NCBI GenBank assembly: GCA_022560655.1
Contig: JADFSS010000008.1
Location: forward strand, 1 to 52,194
Length of the DNA stretch: 52,194 nucleotides
Reading direction: 5' to 3'
Origin: Candidatus Neomarinimicrobiota bacterium
GTDB lineage: Bacteria > Fidelibacterota > Marinisomatia > SCGC-AAA003-L08 > TS1B11
Shown: piece after piece, positions 1 to 7,714 of the stretch
Numbering within the stretch: position 1 is the first letter of the stretch
How the letters are laid out: each line of letters starts with the position of its first letter
Translations under genes and position numbers: made by a program
Notes under the pieces: generated by a model
The model's database searches: none
The model's input: the letters and a program-made list of their open reading frames with translations, nothing else
Told to the model about the DNA's origin: nothing

Positions 1-1
1 A

Positions 2-34
2 CTTTGGTATCTCTTCGGTATCACTTCGGTATCA
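2..34. repeat. three 11-bp tandem direct repeats at window edge
   Basis: The unit CTTCGGTATCA occurs twice back to back at 13-23 and 24-34, preceded by the degenerate copy CTTTGGTATCT at 2-12. The array starts at the window edge and may extend upstream. GGTATCAC at 17-24 is also the inverse of GTGATACC at 53-60, so the region could fold. No function can be assigned. Confidence 0.6.
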
Positions 35-184
35 TCCCTCCCGTCGGTGGACGTGATACCGGCAGGGGGGGAGGGGGTTGCCCGGCCTGCGGATGGCACT
101 ATCCCTGCTGCTCAGTGATAACTTTGGCGGGCGGCCATCATCGGTCAACTGACAGCAATGGAACAGTCATCGTAGAGGTTTAGC

Positions 185-1558
185 ATGGCAACCAGCATAT
201 CCCGGCAGTTGGCCCGGTTCGCACTGGCGCTGGAGTTTGACGATCTGCCCAAGGAGGTCGTCCGCGAGGCGAAGCGCTACCTGTACGACACCATCGGCTG
301 CGCCTTTGGGGGTTTTGACACCCGGGACTCGCAGATCATCCGGCGGCTCTACCGGCAGATGGAGGGCACCCACGAGGCCAGCCTGCTGGTGAGCGGCGAG
401 CGCATCCCGGCCGTGAACGCCACGCTGGTCAACGCCATTGCCGTGCGGGCGCTGGACTTCAACGACATCTATTGGCGCGAAGACCCGTCGCACCCCTCAG
501 ACCTCATTCCGGCGGCCCTGAGCGTGGGCGAGCTGGCGGGGGCCACCATGCAGGCGACCCTGACGGCCATCGTGCTGGGCTACGAGTTCGAGCAGCGCTT
601 GTGCGAGTTTGCCAAGCCCGGCGTGCGGGAGCGCAAATGGCACCACGCCACGCTGACCCAGTTCGCCGCGCCCCTGGTGGCCGGCAAGCTCTTGCGGCTC
701 AGCGAGGACCAGCTGGTCAACGCCATCGGCATCTCGGGCAGCCACAGCCACACCATTGGCGCACCCACGGCGGGGGCGCTGACGATGACCAAGAATACGG
801 TGGACCCGCTGGCGGTGCAGGCGGGCGTGTTTGCCGCGCTCATGGCCCAGGAAGGGTTCACCGGCACCGAGGAGATTTTCGAGGGCAAGGAGGGCTTCAT
901 GGATGTGTTCGGCCCGGACTGGGACGTCCCGGCGCTGGTGGACAATTTGGGGGCCAGTTTCAAGATCATGGAGTGCTCCATGAAGGCCTTTCCCACCGAG
1001 GCGCTGACCCACACGCATATCGCGGCCACCCTGCAGGCCGTAACGGAGCACGACATCCAGCCGGAAGATATCGAGGAGGTGCGGGTCACCACCATTGCCC
1101 GGGCGCGCGACATTCTGTTCGACCCGGCCAAGTACGAGCCCAAAAGCCGGGAGACGGCGGACCACAGTCTGCCCTACTGCATCGCCCGGGCGATCCTGGA
1201 CCGGAAAATCACGATCCGCAGTTTCGATGAAGAGCAGCTCCAGGACCCGCGCCTGAAGACCATCATCCACAAGATCAAGGGGGTGGCCAGCGAGGAGTTT
1301 GAAGCCCTGTTCCCGGAAAAACAGCCCTCGCGGGTGACCATCAGGACGACCAGCGGCCAGGAGCACTCCGTCTATCGGGAGTACCCCAAAGGTGATCCCC
1401 GGGAACCCATGACCGAGCAGGACCTGGACGACAAGTTCGCCGCCCTGACGTCAGCGCGGCTGTCTGAACAGGGTCAAGCGCGGGTCAAGGAAGCTGTCTT
1501 TACCAGCGATACGCTGGCCGGCGTGGGTCACTTCATGTCCATGATCGTGGAGGACTAG
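185..1558 (+). CDS. MmgE/PrpD family protein (2-methylcitrate dehydratase-like)
   Basis: A 457-residue cytosolic protein of the MmgE/PrpD fold, the family of 2-methylcitrate dehydratase and cis-aconitate decarboxylase. The N-terminus shows the usual helical start (LARFALALEFDDLP, then a DTIGCAFGG segment near residue 35), followed by conserved SGSHSHTIGAPTAGA and MKAFPTEALTHTH segments. The length is normal for the family. The ATG follows an AGAGG ribosome site. No propionate-pathway partner (prpB or prpC) lies beside it, so methylcitrate metabolism cannot be claimed and the substrate is unknown. It is the first gene in the window and stands apart from the next by about 110 bp. Confidence 0.85.
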   Translation: MATSISRQLARFALALEFDDLPKEVVREAKRYLYDTIGCAFGGFDTRDSQIIRRLYRQMEGTHEASLLVSGERIPAVNATLVNAIAVRALDFNDIYWREDPSHPSDLIPAALSVGELAGATMQATLTAIVLGYEFEQRLCEFAKPGVRERKWHHATLTQFAAPLVAGKLLRLSEDQLVNAIGISGSHSHTIGAPTAGALTMTKNTVDPLAVQAGVFAALMAQEGFTGTEEIFEGKEGFMDVFGPDWDVPALVDNLGASFKIMECSMKAFPTEALTHTHIAATLQAVTEHDIQPEDIEEVRVTTIARARDILFDPAKYEPKSRETADHSLPYCIARAILDRKITIRSFDEEQLQDPRLKTIIHKIKGVASEEFEALFPEKQPSRVTIRTTSGQEHSVYREYPKGDPREPMTEQDLDDKFAALTSARLSEQGQARVKEAVFTSDTLAGVGHFMSMIVED

Positions 1559-1567
1559 GCCGCGGCC

Positions 1568-1597
1568 GGGTGGGCTGGCCACTTGCCACCCTGTCTG
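1568..1597 (+). terminator. possible hairpin terminator after the MmgE/PrpD gene
   Basis: GGGTGG at 1568-1573 pairs with CCACCC at 1586-1591 across a 12-base loop that itself contains TGGCCA. The tail TGTCTG is only weakly T-rich, so intrinsic termination is uncertain. Confidence 0.3.
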
Positions 1598-1655
1598 CCG
1601 GCCGAGTCAGCCCGCGAGCGAGCTGGACACCTGTAGGCATGCCGCGCGGCGCTCG

Positions 1656-1664
1656 TTAGATTAC
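1656..1664 (+). promoter_or_regulatory. TTAGATTAC element just upstream of a start codon
   Basis: TTAGATTAC ends 5 bases before the ATG at 1670, and there is no Shine-Dalgarno sequence. Similar elements occur before cca (TTAGCTTGC, 6122-6130) and uppS (TTAGCTTTG, 47093-47101). The pattern resembles the TAnnTTTG -7 element of Bacteroidota promoters and would give a leaderless or near-leaderless mRNA. This is inference from three to four sites. Confidence 0.3.
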
Positions 1665-1669
1665 GCCCG

Positions 1670-3964
1670 ATGGGCAAACCGCGACGACTCACATTTTGGC
1701 AAGCGCTGAAGGAGCGCCGGGTCCTGCCGCTGCTGGGACTCTACCTGGGGGCGTCCTGGGTGGCGGTGGAGTTCCTGGGCTTCCTGGTGGACCGCTACCG
1801 GCTGTCCCCGTACCTCATCGACCTGGTCCTGCTGGTGCTGGGCACGCTGCTGCCGGCGGCGGTAGTGCTGGCCTGGACCCACGGCAAGCCGGGGCCTGAC
1901 CAGTGGACGCGTCTGGACAAGGTGGTCCTGCCGGCCAACCTGGCGCTCACGGTCGGGCTGGTACTGATCCTGTTCTCGGGCAGGGACCTGGGGGCGATTA
2001 CCGAGGTGGTCACGGCGGAGGATGAGACCGGCGCGCGCATTGAGCGGGTCATCCCCAAGGCCAGTTTTCGCAAGCAGGCGGCGCTCTATTTTTTTGCGAA
2101 TGAGAGCAGCGACAGCGAGGCGGATTGGGTCAGGCGCTGGATTCCCATGGCGATCTACCTCGACCTGATCCAGGACGCCTACTTTGACAACCGCTCGCCG
2201 TTTCAACTGAGCGCCGACCTGATGGAGTCAGGGGCGCAGCTGGGTGATGCGCCGCTGGCTCTCAAACGGGAGATTGCCCGCAAACTGCACCTGACCTACT
2301 TCCTCGATGGCGCCGTCCGCGGCCTGCACCCGTTCGTCCTGGAAACCCGCCTCTACCGGACCGACAGGGGGCGACTGCTGGCCCGCCATCATTATGACGG
2401 CTTCGATCTGGGGGAGCTTGTGGACCGGATTGCTGTGGACATGAAGGCCGACCTGGGGGTGTCGCCAGGGGAGATTGACGCGGCGCAGGACCTGCCGGTG
2501 GCGGCCCTATCGTCGGATGATCCGGGTGCCCTGGCCCGCTTCATCGACGGCATGATGCAATTAAGTTTTCATCGGGATTGGGCGGCGGCAGCCCGGTCGC
2601 TCATGAGGGCGGTAGATGCGGACCCGACCTTTGCGCTGGCCCAGTTCTATCTCTACCAGACTAACCTGTTGCTGGGCACCGAGTCGGGGGACGCCATCGA
2701 CGCAGCCATGCACTACCTCTACAAAGTGCCCGAGCGCCTGCAGGGTGCTATCAAGGAGGTTTACTATACCTGGCGGGGGGAACCGGAGAAGGCCCTGGCG
2801 GTCCTGCGGCTGGACGTAACCCTTTTCCCCGACGACATTATTGCCCACCGGCGCCTGGCGAATTTTTACAGGAAAACCGCCTATTTTGTCGAGGCCCTCG
2901 GGCAGTACGAGTTCATCCTGGAGCTCGACCCGGCCGACGAGCTGGTGCTGCGGGACATTGCCAATATACACGGGGCGCTGGGCCATTTTGAGGAGGCGCT
3001 GGCCAGCCTGCAAACCTACAGCGATCAGTATCCACGAGACGTCGAGGCCCTGCTGGAAACGGGTGAAATTTACCAGCTACTGGGGCGACTGGCCGATGCC
3101 GAGCAGGTATACGACCGGGCGGCGCTGCTGGCCCCTCAGGGGGCCCGGGTGATGATGCTCCGCGCCAGCCTCCACTTTCAGCAGGGGGCGCTCGAAGCTG
3201 CGCTGCGCCTCGCCAGGCAAGCGGCGGATGCGGCCCAGACCGTAAAGGCGGAGGTGGAGGCGCTTACCAGGCTGGCGGGCCACTACGAGTCGCTGGGACG
3301 CATCAAGGAGGCCATGCAGGTGATTCGCCAGGCCATTCCCGCCGAGCGTAAGCTGTATGGGCCCGCAGGCAGCGCCGTTCTGCGCCTCAAGCACTTCAAC
3401 CTGTATGCGCTCACCACCATGGCTGACTCGGCCGAAGCGCTGCTGGCCGACATGGATGTCCACCTGCCGAGCCCGTGGAACGATGTGTTGGATGTGATGC
3501 AGATCTACTTCCGGCTGAGCCGGGAAAACCCGGCCATCACAGACCGTGAGATGGAGCAGGTGGAGGCCTTTTACCAGGAGTACAAGCTGCTGGTGGACGT
3601 TCCGTGGGAACTGATGAATGCCCGCATCAGGGAGAGCAGAGGCGAATACCGCCAGGCCATCCACGGCTATATTGCGGCGCTGTCGCGCTACCCGAAGCGG
3701 CTGATGGTGCAGCGCCACGTGGCCCGCTGCTACCGCCAGCTGGGCGATGAGGAAGCGGCCCTGGCAACGATCAGGGAGCTGCTGGCGGTGTACCCCAACA
3801 ATCCGGCCGCGCTCTACGAGCAGTATCAGATCCTGCGAGGCGCCGATGCCGATGGCGCTCAAATCCCGCTCCGCCGCCTGGCCGCCATTTGGGCTGAGGC
3901 CGACGAGGTCTACCTACCGGCGCGGGATGTGAGACAGGCGCTGGGGGCTGAGGTTCGGCTGTAG
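1670..3964 (+). CDS. membrane-anchored TPR-repeat protein
   Basis: A 764-residue protein with three predicted membrane segments at about residues 18-40, 48-69 and 85-104, then a soluble region. Residues about 130-270 form an alpha/beta domain like those preceding TPRs in TolB-like/TPR proteins of this group. From about 285 to the end there are many tetratricopeptide-like repeats (for example AHRRLANFYRKTAYFVEALG and LLETGEIYQLLGRLADAEQV). TPR arrays mediate protein-protein contacts; no catalytic domain is visible and the partner is unknown. Adenylate-cyclase-linked TPR proteins have a similar N-terminal anchor, but no cyclase domain is present. No ribosome site precedes the ATG; a TTAGATTAC element lies immediately upstream. 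Confidence 0.75.
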   Translation: MGKPRRLTFWQALKERRVLPLLGLYLGASWVAVEFLGFLVDRYRLSPYLIDLVLLVLGTLLPAAVVLAWTHGKPGPDQWTRLDKVVLPANLALTVGLVLILFSGRDLGAITEVVTAEDETGARIERVIPKASFRKQAALYFFANESSDSEADWVRRWIPMAIYLDLIQDAYFDNRSPFQLSADLMESGAQLGDAPLALKREIARKLHLTYFLDGAVRGLHPFVLETRLYRTDRGRLLARHHYDGFDLGELVDRIAVDMKADLGVSPGEIDAAQDLPVAALSSDDPGALARFIDGMMQLSFHRDWAAAARSLMRAVDADPTFALAQFYLYQTNLLLGTESGDAIDAAMHYLYKVPERLQGAIKEVYYTWRGEPEKALAVLRLDVTLFPDDIIAHRRLANFYRKTAYFVEALGQYEFILELDPADELVLRDIANIHGALGHFEEALASLQTYSDQYPRDVEALLETGEIYQLLGRLADAEQVYDRAALLAPQGARVMMLRASLHFQQGALEAALRLARQAADAAQTVKAEVEALTRLAGHYESLGRIKEAMQVIRQAIPAERKLYGPAGSAVLRLKHFNLYALTTMADSAEALLADMDVHLPSPWNDVLDVMQIYFRLSRENPAITDREMEQVEAFYQEYKLLVDVPWELMNARIRESRGEYRQAIHGYIAALSRYPKRLMVQRHVARCYRQLGDEEAALATIRELLAVYPNNPAALYEQYQILRGADADGAQIPLRRLAAIWAEADEVYLPARDVRQALGAEVRL

Positions 3965-3997
3965 CCAGGGGGCTAGCCGGCAGACTCGGCGCTGAGG

Positions 3998-4852
3998 CTA
4001 GCGATCTTTTTCCTTCAGAAAGTCCCGGTAGATGCGGTCACTGTCAGGGTTGAGCACCTGCATATCGTCCAGTTCCCGCCACATGCCCGCCCGGGCGAGC
4101 ATTTCGGCCGTCTCCTTGGCGTGGCCGGACAGAAAAATCGAGAGATAGCGCTCCTGTCCCTGGCGACGCACCACCGTGCTTACCGAGGTATGGAATTTGC
4201 CCAGCGCCTGCCGCAGTGCGGGTGCATCGGGCTGCTCTTCGGCGACGATCCCCAGGGCCTCGTAAAAGTAGGCTTTGGCCCGGCGCATGTCCTGGTTTGA
4301 GATCAGCCGCTCCACCAGGCTGACCCGACTGGACCAGGCGCGGCCCACGAAGGGGTCATTCTCACCCGTTGCGGCCAGATTGGAAGCCCGGGTGTAGTAG
4401 GCCGTACCGGCCAGAACCTCATAGGTGTCCAGTTCGGCCGCGATGATGATATAGCCGTAGAACTCCAGAAATGAGGCCAGCGGGTCGAACGTGGGCGAGA
4501 AATTGATGGACCTGCCCGCGGAATAGGGGAAGGTGGCGTCGCGGACAAAGTAGACCTGGTCCTGCCGCTTGTTGAACAGAATCTGAGCCTGGTAGTAGAT
4601 CTCGTTACCGATGTTGACGGTTGAGAGAACGACCAGTTGCATATCCAACATCATGTCCAGATCGGCGACGTCATCCTCCCACGGGGAGTGCAGGTAGAAC
4701 TGACGTATGGCTTCCTCCAGCCCCTGGAGCTCCTGACGCTCGCGCACGCTAAGCCGCTCCGTGTCAATTTGGGTCGTCACCTCGCGAAACTGAGCGGGGA
4801 GCGCCGTCGCCAGCACGAGCAGTGCTATGGGCACATAGTTCCACATGGACAT
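3998..4852 (-). CDS. PorD/DUF4835-like periplasmic protein
   Basis: A 284-residue exported protein. A hydrophobic N-terminus (YVPIALLVLATALPAQ) looks like a signal peptide cleaved near residue 20. The body follows the DUF4835/PorD pattern: a helix ending in a W-x-D-D motif (FYLHSPWEDD, about residue 55), a beta region with an FSPTFDPLASFLEFYGYIII-like segment, then TAYYTRASNLA and an SR...RLISNQDMRRAKAYFYEALG helix. PorD is tied to type IX secretion in Bacteroidota; that role here is inference, supported by a type IX-style sorting domain on the protein at 31384. It follows the flavoprotein gene on the same strand with a gap of about 44 bp, suggesting co-transcription. Confidence 0.65.
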   Translation of the reverse strand: MSMWNYVPIALLVLATALPAQFREVTTQIDTERLSVRERQELQGLEEAIRQFYLHSPWEDDVADLDMMLDMQLVVLSTVNIGNEIYYQAQILFNKRQDQVYFVRDATFPYSAGRSINFSPTFDPLASFLEFYGYIIIAAELDTYEVLAGTAYYTRASNLAATGENDPFVGRAWSSRVSLVERLISNQDMRRAKAYFYEALGIVAEEQPDAPALRQALGKFHTSVSTVVRRQGQERYLSIFLSGHAKETAEMLARAGMWRELDDMQVLNPDSDRIYRDFLKEKDR

Positions 4853-4896
4853 AAGGTAGAGCCGCGGCGATTCAATCCCAAGGGAAAGCCGCCGGC

Positions 4897-6015
4897 CTAT
4901 GCGGCCAGCGCCTGCTCGCGCATCCTGAGCCGCCGTCGGTAATCGATGCTGTCCACGGCGCGGACCGCATATTCCTGGGCGGTGTAAATCTGCTTCATGG
5001 TGGGCTCATCGGTGCGCCGGGCCGCATCGCCCACGGCAAAGAAGTTGGGCACCGACGTTTCGCCGCGGGAATCGATGGCGATCTGGCGCTGCTGGGGCGG
5101 AAGTTCGTCATCCAGCAGTTTGACGCCCAGCTGGCGGGCAAGCTCGTTGTAGACCTGGTAAGTGCCCAGCACAACCAGGGCAAAGCGCACCTCTATTTCG
5201 GGATGGCCATGGAACGCAATGGCGCACAGCTCGCCAACGTCGCCACGCACAAAATCGGTGATGCGTTGCGGGACCAGCTCGATGCCGTAGGCGTCGCAGA
5301 GGGTGCGGTTGCCGTCGGAAAGGGCGGGTTCGGCGCCATTGGTGAGGATATAGACGGCGTTGTCGTAGCGCTCGTGGAGCATGAAGGCGACCTCGGCGGC
5401 CGTATCGCTGGAGCCAAAGACGGCCACGGCGTCAGCGCGGGTGAGGTGACCCTCGCAGCGGATGCAGTAGAGCACGGATTCACGGTTGGCGAAAGGATAG
5501 ATGGGACGTGTGGACTCAATCAGATTGCCGTGCCGGTCGTGTATCTGGATTTTTGGCTGCTCGTCCATGATGCCGGTGGCCAGCACCACAGCGGGCGCCT
5601 GGTAAGTCAGGGCGTCCACCTCAACGGTGAACCCCCCGTCGACGATCCGAACGGCCTGGCAATCCGCGTCCAGTATGGTGACCTGGTCCGGGTAGTGTTT
5701 TGTGAGCCGCGCCCGGGTATTTTTGATGATGAGGCGGTTGGGGATGTGGTAGTGCTGGGCCTCGATGAGCGCCACCCCCTGGGAGTCGCCACCGGTGCGC
5801 AACGTGGCCAGCAGCTGGTTTCTGATCAGTCCTTCGTGGACGGTGATCATGTTGTCCACGTTCATGACCCACTGCGAGCGGCTGCGGATGTGAGCGTCTT
5901 TTGAACCGGTCACCAACAGTGTCCGCATGTTATTCTGGGCGGCTCGCAGGGCGGCGGCACTGCCGCCAATTCCGCCACCGATGGTGATGATGTCAAACTG
6001 TGGGGTAGTGCTCAT
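4897..6015 (-). CDS. thioredoxin-reductase-like NAD(P)/FAD oxidoreductase
   Basis: A 372-residue two-Rossmann flavoprotein. The FAD-binding glycine motif GGGIGGSAAA lies near residue 12, the NAD(P) motif VFGSSDTAAEVAF near residue 195, and a C-terminal GDAARR near residue 325 fits the FAD ribityl contact. Between the two nucleotide domains is YCIRCEGH, in the position of the CATCDG redox dithiol of thioredoxin reductase. The enzyme therefore probably passes electrons from NAD(P)H through FAD to a CxxC disulfide, but CIRC is not the classic sequence and the partner is unknown. The start is the ATG at 6015 (MSTTPQFDIIT), not an ATG 45 bases upstream, because the Rossmann strand follows directly. 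It is divergent from cca and precedes the PorD-like gene. Confidence 0.75.
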   Translation of the reverse strand: MSTTPQFDIITIGGGIGGSAAALRAAQNNMRTLLVTGSKDAHIRSRSQWVMNVDNMITVHEGLIRNQLLATLRTGGDSQGVALIEAQHYHIPNRLIIKNTRARLTKHYPDQVTILDADCQAVRIVDGGFTVEVDALTYQAPAVVLATGIMDEQPKIQIHDRHGNLIESTRPIYPFANRESVLYCIRCEGHLTRADAVAVFGSSDTAAEVAFMLHERYDNAVYILTNGAEPALSDGNRTLCDAYGIELVPQRITDFVRGDVGELCAIAFHGHPEIEVRFALVVLGTYQVYNELARQLGVKLLDDELPPQQRQIAIDSRGETSVPNFFAVGDAARRTDEPTMKQIYTAQEYAVRAVDSIDYRRRLRMREQALAA

Positions 6016-6137
6016 TGGCCAGCTCTCCGGAGTATATTGTCTTGGCGAAGGTACGCACAAAGTCAGGTCCGCGACAGGCCCCGCGATGGCCGGATGCCTT
6101 GAATTGTGCCCCTCCGCCCCGTTAGCTTGCTCGCGCT

Positions 6138-7562
6138 ATGAGCAATATCGCTGACCTCATTCGTTCCCGGGAAGAGCACCAGCCCGTACTGGAGGCCGCC
6201 AGCCAGCTGGGGCAGGAGCAGGGGCTTACCCCCTACGTTGTGGGCGGCTACGTACGGGACCTCATTCTCCAGCGGCCGAACCATGACATTGACCTGGTGA
6301 TTGCCGGCGACGGGATCGCATTTGCCCATGCGCTGGCAGAGCGGCTGGGGGTGGGCAAGGTCGTGGAGTACGCGAAGTTCGGGACGGCGCTGATCCCCAT
6401 GCAGGGGCTGGAGGTGGAAGTGGCCACCGCCCGCAGCGAGATCTACCAGCCCGATTCGCGGAAGCCGAGCATCACTGCCGGTGACGTAGAGACGGACCTG
6501 TCCCGGCGGGACTTCACCGTCAACGCCCTGGCCGCCTCGCTGGGCAGGGAGAGTTTCGGCGACCTGCTCGACCCATACACCGGCATTCAGGACATGCGCA
6601 AGGGCATCCTGCGCACGCCCCTTGACCCGGACACGACCTTCAGAGACGACCCGCTGCGCATGCTCCGTGCGGCGCGGTTCGCCGCGCAGCTGGAGTTTGA
6701 GGTGGTGGCCGACGGCCTGGCGAGCATTGCGCGCAACAAGGAGCGCATCAGCATTATCAGCCGGGAGCGCATCACCGGCGAGATCATGAAGCTGCTGTCC
6801 GCCAACAGACCCAGCACCGGTTTTTTTATTCTCAAGGAGACGGGCCTGCTGGCCTACGTCTTCCCCGAGCTCGATGTCCTGTCCGGCGTGGAAGTGCGGG
6901 ATGGCCGCGGCCACAAGGACGTCTTTACCCACACGCTGCAGGTGGTTGACAACGCCGCCGCCGCGAGCGGGAAGACCGCCCTGCGCTTTGCGGGCCTGGT
7001 GCACGACATCGGCAAACCCATGACCAAGCGCTATCATGCCCAGAGCGGCTGGACCTTTCATCACCACGAGGAGGTAGGGCGCAGAATGCTGGAGGAGGTG
7101 GCCCGCCGCATGCGGTTGTCCAACGAACTGCGCAACTATCTGATGAAACTGACCCGGCTGCACCTGCGGCCCATTGCCCTGGCCAAGGAGGGGGTCACCG
7201 ACAGTGCGGTACGGCGGGTGATGCACGAGGCCGGCGACGACGTGGACGACCTGATGATTCTGTGCCGCGCCGATATCACCACCAAGCAAGCCGCTCTGCA
7301 GAAACGCTACCTGGGCAACTTCGAGCGGGTGGAGCAGTTGATGGGGGATGTGACGTTGCGCGACGAGATGCGGGCGTTTCAGTCACCGGTACGGGGGGAC
7401 GAGATCATGGTGGAGTGCGCTCTGGAGCCCGGTCCGCTGGTGGGCCGGCTCAAGCGCGCCATCGAGTCGGCCATCCTGGATGACCGCATCCCCAACACCC
7501 GGGAGGCGGCACTGGCCTACCTGCGGGAAATCAAGGACGAGATACTCTCCACGCCATCCTAG
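6138..7562 (+). CDS. cca: CCA tRNA nucleotidyltransferase / poly(A) polymerase family with HD domain
   Basis: A 474-residue class II nucleotidyltransferase that adds or repairs the 3' CCA of tRNA in the cytosol. The head domain has the VVGGYVRDL helix-loop and the catalytic HDIDLV (DxD) near residue 50. It is followed by the RRDFTVNALA and DDPLRMLRAARFAAQL motifs that read the template-like base pattern. An HD phosphohydrolase domain (LVHDIGKP, near residue 290) follows. CCA-adding and poly(A) polymerase enzymes cannot be separated safely by eye. The start ATG lacks a ribosome site but sits 7 bases after TTAGCTTGC. Confidence 0.88.
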   Translation: MSNIADLIRSREEHQPVLEAASQLGQEQGLTPYVVGGYVRDLILQRPNHDIDLVIAGDGIAFAHALAERLGVGKVVEYAKFGTALIPMQGLEVEVATARSEIYQPDSRKPSITAGDVETDLSRRDFTVNALAASLGRESFGDLLDPYTGIQDMRKGILRTPLDPDTTFRDDPLRMLRAARFAAQLEFEVVADGLASIARNKERISIISRERITGEIMKLLSANRPSTGFFILKETGLLAYVFPELDVLSGVEVRDGRGHKDVFTHTLQVVDNAAAASGKTALRFAGLVHDIGKPMTKRYHAQSGWTFHHHEEVGRRMLEEVARRMRLSNELRNYLMKLTRLHLRPIALAKEGVTDSAVRRVMHEAGDDVDDLMILCRADITTKQAALQKRYLGNFERVEQLMGDVTLRDEMRAFQSPVRGDEIMVECALEPGPLVGRLKRAIESAILDDRIPNTREAALAYLREIKDEILSTPS

Positions 7563-7602
7563 CCGCAATGGCACGCGCAGCGGAGCCGGCCGAAATTTTT
7601 GC

Positions 7603-7631
7603 TTGCCCCGGTACTGTTATGGTGTTATACT
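7603..7631 (+). promoter_or_regulatory. sigma-70-like promoter of the TonB-receptor operon
   Basis: TTGCCC (7603-7608), a 17-bp spacer and TATACT (7626-7631) form a good -35/-10 pair upstream of the receptor gene. The -10 sits inside the inverted repeat at 7612-7645, which suggests repressor control. Promoter rules of this lineage are not known. Confidence 0.5.
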
Positions 7632-7645
7632 CTTGTAGAACAGTA
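7612..7645. promoter_or_regulatory. 7-bp inverted repeat flanking the -10 (candidate operator)
   Basis: TACTGTT at 7612-7618 and AACAGTA at 7639-7645 are perfect inverted halves with a 20-bp centre that contains the TATACT element. A dimeric repressor bound here would block polymerase. The YtrA-type GntR protein encoded about 3.3 kb downstream in the same operon is the natural candidate, but that link is inference. Confidence 0.45.
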
Positions 7646-7714
7646 GTGCAATAAAGCGCACAATGCAAGGTTTGCTAAACCCATGAGCACCCGATTCTGC
7701 ACCCCGCCATTAAC

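Noticed and set aside
6091-6107. Sigma-54 site before cca (TGGCC...TTG)
   Set aside because: The spacing is one base too long and the -24 element is poor.
6063-7289. 408-codon minus-strand open frame opposite cca
   Set aside because: The CCA enzyme motifs on the plus strand are decisive; the opposite frame has no recognisable domain.
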